Assembly (NCBI GenBank): GCA_004552595.1
Contig: SFNX01000055.1
Coordinates: 1-11,557, forward strand
Length of the DNA: 11,557 nt
Direction of reading: 5' to 3'
Source of the DNA: Lachnospiraceae bacterium
GTDB taxonomy: Bacteria; Bacillota; Clostridia; Lachnospirales; Lachnospiraceae
The notes under the pieces are model-generated. The model saw only the letters and a list, made by a program, of their open reading frames with translations, was not told the DNA's origin and did no database searches. Both the position numbers and the translations under genes were made by a program. Shown here piece after piece: positions 1-5,462 of the stretch (the first letter of the stretch is position 1; each line of letters begins with the position of its first letter).

Positions 1-98
1 CAGGTTGGAATAGTAAGATTTAGAAAATCAAAGATCATCAAATCATAACATCAAGGGCGAACTCTATCCATTTCCAACTGACAATAAGTTTACGCTAT

Positions 99-135
99 CA
101 TTATTAGCACTCACTATTGACGAGTGCTAATAATG
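99..135. promoter_or_regulatory. CIRCE operator (HrcA binding site), extended
   Basis: The canonical CIRCE core is present without mismatch: TTAGCACTC at 104-112, a 9-base spacer, and GAGTGCTAA at 122-130. The arms extend perfectly to 14 bp each (99-112 and 122-135). CIRCE is the operator of the heat-shock repressor HrcA, which normally controls groESL, dnaK and, in some Clostridia, hsp20 genes. Here it overlaps the -35 box of the promoter described separately, so bound HrcA would block RNA polymerase. Seen directly; the HrcA assignment follows from the established motif. Confidence 0.96.
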
Positions 136-145
136 GTGTTATAAC
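117..145 (+). promoter_or_regulatory. sigma-A promoter overlapping CIRCE
   Basis: A -35 box TTGACG (117-122) and a -10 box TATAAC (140-145) are separated by exactly 17 bp. The -35 box lies in the CIRCE spacer and reaches the first base of its right arm. Transcription would start near 152, giving a leader of almost 100 bases before the small reading frame at 249. That leader contains a perfect small hairpin (GGAAC, AAAA loop, GTTCC, 166-179). No promoter of similar quality was seen elsewhere upstream of 249. Confidence 0.7.
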
Positions 146-248
146 AATATCAGAACGTAAGAAAAGGAACAAAAGTTCCCAAACATTCCAGGTTCAAAGT
201 TGTTAATGGTGTATGTTAAGTTTAAATAAAAGAAAGGAAAGATGACTT

Positions 249-350
249 ATGTTAGAACCTAGTTTATTCAACGGTATTTTGACACTGTCTGTTCCGAAGA
301 AAGAAGTACAGCAGATAGAAAACCAAAAATGTATTCCGATTGAAGGATAA
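249..350 (+). pseudogene. Hsp20 small heat-shock gene remnant (33 codons, internal deletion)
   Basis: A 33-residue frame begins at ATG 249 behind AGAAAGGAAAG and ends at TAA 348. Its first seven residues, MLEPSLF, resemble the start of clostridial Hsp20 proteins. The rest (NGILTLSVPKKE, then a lysine/isoleucine-rich end, PIEG) resembles the last strand of the alpha-crystallin domain and the I-x-I/V tail, normally near residue 115 onward of a protein of about 145 residues. The simplest reading is an in-frame loss of roughly 110 codons that kept start, stop, ribosome binding site, CIRCE promoter and terminator. Without most of the alpha-crystallin fold it cannot act as a normal chaperone; it may be dead or encode a small peptide. 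The Hsp20 assignment is from memory of family motifs. Confidence 0.65.
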
Positions 351-376
351 AATCCGATTCTAGGAATTAATTGTAT

Positions 377-420
377 AAAAAAAGAGCTTGGAGAATGTAT
401 TATTCTTCAAACTCTTTTTT
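377..420 (+). terminator. intrinsic terminator after the hsp20 remnant
   Basis: A long hairpin pairs AAAAAGAG and TTGGAGAAT on the left with ATTCTTCAA and CTCTTTTT on the right, with one G-U pair, one C/A mismatch and a loop of about five bases. The right arm ends in a T run. It closes the CIRCE-controlled unit, so ftsH is not simply part of the HrcA transcript except by read-through. Confidence 0.8.
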
Positions 421-475
421 CAAACTTTCTTATGAGATGATTGTATTCAGAAAATAGAATGAAATTTAAGAAGTG

Positions 476-499
476 AATTTGTTGGGTTAATTTGTTGGG
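476..499. repeat. 11-bp direct repeat upstream of ftsH
   Basis: AATTTGTTGGG occurs perfectly at 476-486 and again at 489-499, a period of 13 bases. The pair overlaps the candidate ftsH promoter, so it could be a regulator site on one helix face or a chance AT-rich repeat. Confidence 0.6.
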
Positions 500-507
500 C
501 ATATTTT
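479..507 (+). promoter_or_regulatory. candidate ftsH promoter
   Basis: TTGTTG (479-484), a 17-bp spacer and TATTTT (502-507) give an acceptable sigma-A arrangement about 38 bases upstream of the ftsH start. It lies beyond the terminator at 377-420, so ftsH needs its own promoter. The region is AT-rich, so the match is only moderately informative. Confidence 0.4.
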
Positions 508-544
508 TTTTGACGCACATTTGTGATAGAAAGGAAACAGAAAA

Positions 545-2359
545 ATGAATGAAGTAAAAAAACCAAAAAAGCCTTTAATATACTATTATTTTATAGCGCT
601 TTTGATTATTATGTTGTTTAATCTGTTGTTAATGCCGAAAATGCTAGAACGGCAGATCCGGGAAACGGATTATGGTACATTTATGACTATGACCGAGGAA
701 AAAAATATCGGGCGCGTTCAGATACAGGATAATCAGATTATTTTTACAGATAAAGAGGAACGGACTATTTATAAGACAGGATTGATGAATGATCCGGGAT
801 TAGTAGAGAGATTGAAAGAATCAGGAGCTGTTTTTTCCAGTGAGATTATTGAGGAAACTTCTCCCTTACTTTCTATTTTGTTAACCTGGATTATGCCGAT
901 GGTCATTTTTATCGCTCTCGGACAATTTCTTTCCAAGAAACTGATGGATAGAGCAGGCGGTTCCAATTCCATGATGTTTAATATGGGAAAGAGCGATGCC
1001 AAAGTCTATGTTAAATCAGCGGATGGAATTAAATTTGCTGATGTTGCCGGTGAAGATGAGGCAAAGGAAAATCTGACAGAAATTGTGGATTATCTGCATA
1101 ATCCTGATAAATATAAAGAAATCGGAGCATCAATGCCAAAAGGAATTCTATTAGTAGGACCACCCGGTACTGGTAAAACCATGCTTGCAAAAGCAATTGC
1201 AGGAGAAGCCAATGTTCCTTTTTTCTCCATGTCCGGTTCGGAGTTTGTGGAAATGTTTGTAGGTATGGGTGCATCTAAAGTCAGAGATCTGTTTAAGCAA
1301 GCAAAAGAAAAAGCCCCTTGTATCGTATTTATTGACGAAATTGATGCCATTGGACAGAAACGAAACAGCGGAGCGATGGGTGGTAATGATGAACGTGAGC
1401 AGACCTTAAACCAGCTTTTGACGGAAATGGATGGTTTTGAAGGTAACAATGGAGTGATTATTTTGGCTGCCACCAATCGTCCCGAGTCACTGGATGCGGC
1501 ATTAACCCGTCCCGGAAGATTTGACCGCAGAGTTCCTGTGGAACTGCCTGATTTAAAGGGACGTGAAGAAATTCTTAAAGTGCATGCCAAAAAAATTAAG
1601 GTTTCGGAAGATGTGGATTATTCAAAAATTGCCCGTATGGCATCAGGAGCATCCGGAGCGGAACTGGCAAATATTGTCAATGAAGCTGCACTCCGCGCTG
1701 TTCGGGATAACAGAAAGTTTGCAACCCAGGCTGATCTGGAGGAATCTATAGAAGTGGTTATTGCAGGCTATCAGAAAAAGAATGCGATTTTAACCGATCA
1801 TGAAAAATTAGTTGTGTCTTACCATGAGATAGGTCACGCATTGGTAGCTGCCAAGCAGACGAATTCAGCACCGGTACAGAAAATTACAATTGTTCCACGT
1901 ACTTCAGGGGCGCTTGGTTATACCATGCAGGTTGAAGAAGGAAATCATTATCTGATGACCAAAGAGGAACTGGAAAACAAAATTGCAACTTATACCGGTG
2001 GAAGGGCAGCAGAGGAAATTGTATTTCAGTCCATAAGTACCGGTGCATCCAATGATATTGAGCAGGCAACCAAAATTGCCCGTTCCATGCTTACCAGATA
2101 CGGAATGAGTGAGGACTTTGATATGGTGGCACTGGAAACCGTATCCAATCAATACCTTGGCGGAGATACCTCTCTTGCCTGTTCCGCTCAGATGCAGGCA
2201 AAAATCGATGATCAGGTCATTGAGTTAGTTAAAAAGCAACATGAGAAAGCAAAACATATTTTAATTGAAAATCGGGAAAAACTGGATGAACTAGCGAAAT
2301 TTCTCTATGAAAAAGAGACGATTACCGGTGATGAATTCATGAGCATTTTAAATAGCTAA
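545..2359 (+). CDS. ftsH: ATP-dependent zinc metalloprotease FtsH
   Basis: This membrane-anchored AAA+ protease degrades misfolded and regulatory membrane or cytosolic proteins, as a hexamer facing the cytoplasm. Two hydrophobic segments (about 11-30 and 107-129) flank a short extracytoplasmic domain. The Walker A motif GPPGTGKT is at 205-212, the aromatic pore loop FVGMG at 238-242, and Walker B ends with D264-E265. The second region of homology carries the arginine fingers (NRPESLDAALTRPGRFDRR). The zinc site is H427-E-I-G-H431, with D504 as third ligand. At 604 residues it is shorter than the common 640-700, mainly because it lacks the disordered C-terminal tail. AGAAAGGAAA precedes ATG 545. 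It has a candidate promoter of its own, and no terminator was seen before the next frame. Identification is secure; whether it is the only FtsH in the genome cannot be told. Confidence 0.98.
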   Translation: MNEVKKPKKPLIYYYFIALLIIMLFNLLLMPKMLERQIRETDYGTFMTMTEEKNIGRVQIQDNQIIFTDKEERTIYKTGLMNDPGLVERLKESGAVFSSEIIEETSPLLSILLTWIMPMVIFIALGQFLSKKLMDRAGGSNSMMFNMGKSDAKVYVKSADGIKFADVAGEDEAKENLTEIVDYLHNPDKYKEIGASMPKGILLVGPPGTGKTMLAKAIAGEANVPFFSMSGSEFVEMFVGMGASKVRDLFKQAKEKAPCIVFIDEIDAIGQKRNSGAMGGNDEREQTLNQLLTEMDGFEGNNGVIILAATNRPESLDAALTRPGRFDRRVPVELPDLKGREEILKVHAKKIKVSEDVDYSKIARMASGASGAELANIVNEAALRAVRDNRKFATQADLEESIEVVIAGYQKKNAILTDHEKLVVSYHEIGHALVAAKQTNSAPVQKITIVPRTSGALGYTMQVEEGNHYLMTKEELENKIATYTGGRAAEEIVFQSISTGASNDIEQATKIARSMLTRYGMSEDFDMVALETVSNQYLGGDTSLACSAQMQAKIDDQVIELVKKQHEKAKHILIENREKLDELAKFLYEKETITGDEFMSILNS

Positions 2360-2394
2360 CTCATTATGTTGGGATATGATAAGATAGGCGTCTA

Positions 2395-2526
2395 ATGCAA
2401 AGGTTCAAGCGACCGGAAAACACAAAAGAAATAAAAGAACAATTGGAAATTGTTCCTGTGGAAGAAATTAAGGATGTATTAAAACTCACGGGAATTATAG
2501 ATGAAGAACGTAAGGAGATGATTTGA
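2395..2526 (+). CDS. small 43-residue protein, translationally coupled to the ureohydrolase
   Basis: A 43-codon frame starts at ATG 2395; an in-frame stop at 2380 rules out an earlier start. It ends at TGA 2524-2526, directly abutting the GTG start of the next gene. The product is charged and probably helical: a basic beginning (MQRFKRPENTKEIKEQ) followed by an acidic/hydrophobic alternation (PVEEIKDVLKLTG). I do not recognise a family. The ribosome binding site of the downstream gene lies inside its last codons, which is the classic arrangement for coupled translation. Its own ribosome binding site is weak (AGATAGG). It could be a leader peptide, a small partner of the enzyme, or the decayed end of a larger gene. 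Confidence 0.5.
   Translation: MQRFKRPENTKEIKEQLEIVPVEEIKDVLKLTGIIDEERKEMI
2512..2518 (+). promoter_or_regulatory. ribosome binding site selecting the GTG start at 2527
   Basis: AAGGAGA stands 8 bases before GTG 2527, ideal spacing for that codon. It lies within the coding sequence of the 43-residue frame, so translation of the two is probably linked. Confidence 0.75.
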
Positions 2527-3282
2527 GTGTATCAGAATCTTATCTTGGATTTCACGGGTGCTCATTCATATCTAAAAGAGGGAGTGAAAACCGAGAAAAT
2601 AGTGTATATTGATTGTACGGATATTAGCGAAGCAAATATGTACTGTTCCGAAACTGCTGAACGAGATATTAAACGTAAAATTGCAAAATATGGTTATAGA
2701 GGGATTCATTTTCTTGACTCAGGTAACTACCACTATGTGACCAAATTTTTTTTGGAACAGATAAAAGAACCCTTTTCGCTGGTTTTGTTTGATTATCATG
2801 ATGATATGAGACACAAGGCATTGTACGAATTTTCAGACTGTGGGAGCTGGGCTAGAGATATTCTTCTGAATCATCCGTATTTGCAACAAATGATTATTAT
2901 TGGCCCAGAACAAAAACAGGCAGATGCGTTAAGTAATATAGAAGAAAGACTGGTCTGTATAAGCATTCAGGAATTAGAGAATGAAAAAGCAGAAAAAAAG
3001 TTAGAAAAGATTAAAAAGAATATTCCAGTATACATATCGATTGACAAAGATGTGTTATCAAATTCATATGCAGTGACAAATTGGAATCAGGGAAGAATGT
3101 CATTAGAAATGCTGGAAAATGTTTTAACCTTGTTTTTATTAAACGATAATGTCATGGGTGTAGATATCTGTGGAGAATATTCGCTCACAGATGGTACTTT
3201 TCGGGATTATATGAATGCTGAAAAGGTTAATAAGTATGCAAATAAAGAGTTGTTTAACTATATCCGTTCATTTATTCAATGA
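2527..3282 (+). CDS. arginase/agmatinase (ureohydrolase) superfamily protein
   Basis: This is a 251-residue protein of the binuclear-manganese ureohydrolase fold, whose members hydrolyse guanidino or formimino groups (arginase, agmatinase, formiminoglutamase). All six usual metal ligands can be placed: H69 in DSGNYHY (replacing GGDHS), D89-Y-H91-D-D93 for the D-x-H-x-D motif, and D173-K-D175 in SIDKDVL. E217 in GVDICGE matches the conserved glutamate near the active site. It is shorter than arginases of about 300 residues, and SIDKD is not followed by the common aspartate-proline (it reads VLSNS), so the substrate cannot be assigned. GTG is the start, supported by AAGGAGA 8 bases upstream and no room for an earlier one. 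It sits between ftsH and a thioesterase, without arginine-pathway neighbours. Confidence 0.85.
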   Translation: MYQNLILDFTGAHSYLKEGVKTEKIVYIDCTDISEANMYCSETAERDIKRKIAKYGYRGIHFLDSGNYHYVTKFFLEQIKEPFSLVLFDYHDDMRHKALYEFSDCGSWARDILLNHPYLQQMIIIGPEQKQADALSNIEERLVCISIQELENEKAEKKLEKIKKNIPVYISIDKDVLSNSYAVTNWNQGRMSLEMLENVLTLFLLNDNVMGVDICGEYSLTDGTFRDYMNAEKVNKYANKELFNYIRSFIQ

Positions 3283-3315
3283 TGGATATGTCAAGGCGGA
3301 AAAGGAGATTAGATT

Positions 3316-3783
3316 ATGAATAAGCAGGAGATTACATTAAATCGGAAAGGAAAAAGCTTGGAAATATACCCTTATGAACATCATGCAAAGTATTATGAAA
3401 CAGATCAAATGGGGATTATTCACCATTCCAACTATATCAAATGGATGGAAGAAGCCAGAATGAATCTGATGGAACAGATTGGTTTTGGTTACAAGCAGAT
3501 GGAAGCACTGGAGATTATCAGTCCGGTGGTTTCAATCAGTGTAGATTATGTCAGCATGGTCCGTTTCGATGATACAGTAGTGATTGAAACACGTATTACA
3601 AAATACAACGGTGTAAAAATGGAATTGGAATATGTGATGTATGATAAAACATCTGGGGATAAAAGAGCTACGGCAAAGAGTAGCCACTGCTTCTTGAACC
3701 GAAGCGGAACTCCGATATCCTTAAAGAGAATGTATCCGGAACTGGATACTAAGTTTTTTGAACTTAGGGGAGATGCTTATTAA
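3316..3783 (+). CDS. acyl-CoA thioesterase, 4HBT / YbgC-FadM family
   Basis: This 155-residue hot-dog-fold protein probably hydrolyses acyl-CoA thioesters in the cytoplasm. The signature stretch Y27-E-T-D30-Q-M-G-I-I-H-H-S-N-Y40 is the 4HBT active-site motif, with D30 as the expected catalytic aspartate and H36-H37 followed by the S-N-Y/helix. The conserved IKWMEEAR begins the central helix. Length is slightly above the usual 130-140 residues, with about 15 extra at the N-terminus. AAAGGAGA stands at good spacing before ATG 3316, and the gene follows the ureohydrolase by 33 bases, so they are probably co-transcribed. The chain length of the acyl substrate cannot be read from the sequence. The last codons are duplicated downstream. 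Confidence 0.9.
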   Translation: MNKQEITLNRKGKSLEIYPYEHHAKYYETDQMGIIHHSNYIKWMEEARMNLMEQIGFGYKQMEALEIISPVVSISVDYVSMVRFDDTVVIETRITKYNGVKMELEYVMYDKTSGDKRATAKSSHCFLNRSGTPISLKRMYPELDTKFFELRGDAY

Positions 3784-3830
3784 AAATATGTATCCGGAAT
3801 CAGATACTAATTTTTTGAATTGCGAGGTAA
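3730..3830 (+). repeat. diverged tandem duplication of the thioesterase 3' end
   Basis: The 3' coding segment from 3730 (ATGTATCCGGAACTGGATAC, then AAGTTTTTTGAA) reappears 58 bases downstream at 3788 (ATGTATCCGGAATCAGATAC, then TAATTTTTTGAA). About 45 bases align, at roughly 75-80% identity by eye. The second copy lies after the stop codon and has lost one base in the middle, so it no longer encodes the same peptide (MYPELDTKFFEL). It is a decaying duplication or a remnant of recombination at this junction. Confidence 0.75.
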
Positions 3831-3854
3831 TTCCGCATAGGAGGACAGGGTTGT

Positions 3855-3869
3855 TACACTATTAGTGTA
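3855..3869. promoter_or_regulatory. perfect 15-bp palindrome, possible operator
   Basis: TACACTATTAGTGTA has 7-bp arms around one central base. It lies just before the 33-bp repeat array and about 145 bases upstream of the ATPase start. A dimeric repressor is one possible ligand. It is followed by only a short T run, so it is a poor terminator. Confidence 0.4.
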
Positions 3870-3953
3870 TTTTGGGTTATTCTAAGGTTACGATTTTATG
3901 CATTTTTAGCTATCCTAAGGCTACGATTTTATGCAATTTTGGCTATCTTAAGG

Positions 3954-3982
3954 TTGCGATTTTATGCATTTTTAGTTAAAAT
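3954..3982 (+). promoter_or_regulatory. candidate promoter at the last repeat junction
   Basis: TTGCGA (3954-3959), a 17-bp spacer and TAAAAT (3977-3982) form the best promoter-like pair before the ATPase gene. The same spacing recurs at the earlier repeat junctions (TTACGA/TATCCT and CTACGA/TATCTT), with poorer boxes. The leader would be only about 25 bases. Confidence 0.4.
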
Positions 3983-4000
3983 AGCATTACGATATTATGT

Positions 4001-4007
4001 AAGGAGG
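4001..4007 (+). promoter_or_regulatory. ribosome binding site deciding the ATPase start
   Basis: AAGGAGG stands six bases before ATG 4014. It marks that ATG as the true start, although the frame stays open upstream through the repeats to 3831. Confidence 0.85.
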
Positions 4008-4013
4008 ACGCAA

Positions 4014-5345
4014 ATGCTTGAAAGGAAGGCATATCAGGAGTTACTCGACTGGAAGAATAAACGAAAAAATGAAAATCTAAAAAAATGTCTTATTGTAAAA
4101 GGCGCAAGACAGGTAGGAAAGTCATATCTTATTAAGAAATTTGGGGAAAAGGAGTATGAATCCTTTATTTCTATTGATTTTTATGAGCATCCCGAACTAA
4201 AAGCTATATTTGATGGCGAACTCACTTCTGAAGCCATATACAAAAGAATAAGTGCCAATATTCCAAATGTACAGCTGATTCCGGGTAATACTCTTATTTT
4301 TTTAGATGAGATACAGCGATGTGGTAATGCCAGAACGGCAGTTAAATTTTTAGCCGAAGATTTTAGATTTGATGTTGTGTCTTCGGGATCACTTTTAGGG
4401 TTATCCTATGGCATGGATGCTGATGATGAGGTTGAGGAGGTTGAATCAATACCGGTAGGCTACGAGATGCAGCTTACGATGCACTCTCTTGATTTTGAAG
4501 AATTCTTATGGGCTAATGGTTTTTCTAAAGATACGATACAAGACTTAAAACATTATCTTGGTTCAGAAGAACAGATTCATGAATCAATTCATATAAAGTA
4601 TGAAGAACTATTTAGAGAATTTATGGTTGTTGGCGGAATGCCTGAGGTTGTAGCTGATTATGCTGTTCATAAAGATTTTAACAGAGTCTATGAAATACAA
4701 TCTGCAATATTAAACGAATACAAAGATGATATTTCAAAGCATGCTAAAGGAAAGGAAAAACAGCATGTAAGACTATGCTATGATGCAGTCCCTAAGCAAC
4801 TAGCCAAAGAATTAAAGAAATTCCAGTATTCGACAGTTGAAAAAGGGCAGACAAGAAGGAAGTATGGTGGAAGTGTTCAATGGCTGATTGATTCAAGCAT
4901 GGTTAATCCTTGCTACAATATCTCAGAGCCATATATCCCATTAATGGCCAATGCGAAAGATGAACAGTTCAAGTTGTATATTAATGATACGGGGCTACTA
5001 ACCTGTATTTATGGATTTGAAACTAAACGTTCCATACTAAATAATACAATTAAAGGCAATGCTCGTGGTGGATTATATGAAAATATAATCGCCGAATGTC
5101 TGGTAAAAAGAGGATATTCTCTCTATTATTACAAGCCTGATGATAATCATGAATTGGAATTTCTAATAGAAAAAGCCGGATCTGTAGTTCCAATAGAAGT
5201 TAAAGCAGGGAATAATGCTTCTATATCGTTAAATAACTTTATAAATGATTTTAATCCGAGTGTTGCTTATAAGTTTACAGCAAACAGAAATGGAATAGTC
5301 GGTGTTAAGGAAACTCTACCTCATTATATGGTTATGTTTTTATAA
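4014..5345 (+). CDS. COG1373-type P-loop ATPase with C-terminal DUF4143/nuclease-like region
   Basis: This 443-residue protein belongs to the large, poorly understood AAA-like ATPase family typical of Clostridia and Bacteroidetes. The N-terminal P-loop domain has Walker A G30-A-R-Q-V-G-K36-S37, Walker B LIFLDEIQ with D98-E99, and the SGS sensor-like motif at 124-126. The C-terminal part ends in a restriction-endonuclease-like signature: E380-L-E-F-L-I, a gap, then P-I-E395-V-K397. Family biology is unknown; roles in DNA-linked conflict or regulation have been suggested because such genes are mobile and multicopy. The product starts MLERKAYQELLDWK, the usual beginning for this family, which together with AAGGAGG supports ATG 4014. 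It is preceded by the tandem repeats and followed 117 bases later by the macro protein. Family call is strong; function is open. Confidence 0.9.
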   Translation: MLERKAYQELLDWKNKRKNENLKKCLIVKGARQVGKSYLIKKFGEKEYESFISIDFYEHPELKAIFDGELTSEAIYKRISANIPNVQLIPGNTLIFLDEIQRCGNARTAVKFLAEDFRFDVVSSGSLLGLSYGMDADDEVEEVESIPVGYEMQLTMHSLDFEEFLWANGFSKDTIQDLKHYLGSEEQIHESIHIKYEELFREFMVVGGMPEVVADYAVHKDFNRVYEIQSAILNEYKDDISKHAKGKEKQHVRLCYDAVPKQLAKELKKFQYSTVEKGQTRRKYGGSVQWLIDSSMVNPCYNISEPYIPLMANAKDEQFKLYINDTGLLTCIYGFETKRSILNNTIKGNARGGLYENIIAECLVKRGYSLYYYKPDDNHELEFLIEKAGSVVPIEVKAGNNASISLNNFINDFNPSVAYKFTANRNGIVGVKETLPHYMVMFL

Positions 5346-5447
5346 AATAATTCTGCCTCATTTTCTGTATTGTTATAGAACAGATGAATGGTCAGTACAG
5401 TTTGCAACATGGAGACCGACATTTGACGTTTAATTTTAGGAAGTCTT

Positions 5448-5454
5448 AGAGGAG
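5448..5454 (+). promoter_or_regulatory. ribosome binding site selecting ATG 5463
   Basis: AGAGGAG is 8 bases from ATG 5463 but only 2 from the in-frame GTG at 5457, so the ATG is the better start. Confidence 0.7.
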
Positions 5455-5462
5455 AAGTGGCT

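Larger units (their letters stand above)
3876..4007 (+). repeat. four 33-bp tandem repeats upstream of the ATPase gene
   Basis: Units start at 3876, 3909, 3942 and 3975. The shared core reads CTAAGG, two or three variable bases, CGATTTTATGCA, then TTTTAG or similar. The first three are very alike; the fourth is degenerate and its last bases (AGGAGG) are the ribosome binding site of the ATPase gene. The period is constant. In the frame of the gene each unit would encode V/A-I-L-R-L-R-F-Y-A-F/I-L, and many differences between units are synonymous in that frame. There are no spacers, so it is not a CRISPR. Confidence 0.85.

Noticed and set aside
1..80. Inverted repeat GTTGGAA (4-10) and TTCCAAC (72-78) as a terminator or mobile-element end
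   Set aside because: The arms are only 7 bp with a 61-base gap, no T run, and no transposase or target duplication nearby.
1090..1590. Minus-strand reading frame of about 166 codons opposite ftsH
   Set aside because: It lies entirely antisense to the AAA domain of a secure ftsH, has no ribosome binding site or recognisable motif, and is a coding shadow.
3876..4007. CRISPR array
   Set aside because: The 33-bp units are head-to-tail with no unique spacers between them, and no cas gene is present.
3939..4013. N-terminal extension of the ATPase from TTG 3939
   Set aside because: It would begin inside the tandem repeats without its own ribosome binding site, while ATG 4014 has AAGGAGG at ideal spacing and the usual family N-terminus MLERK.
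5457..5462. GTG 5457 as the start of the macro protein
   Set aside because: It is only two bases from the ribosome binding site; ATG 5463 is at normal spacing and begins the macro fold directly.
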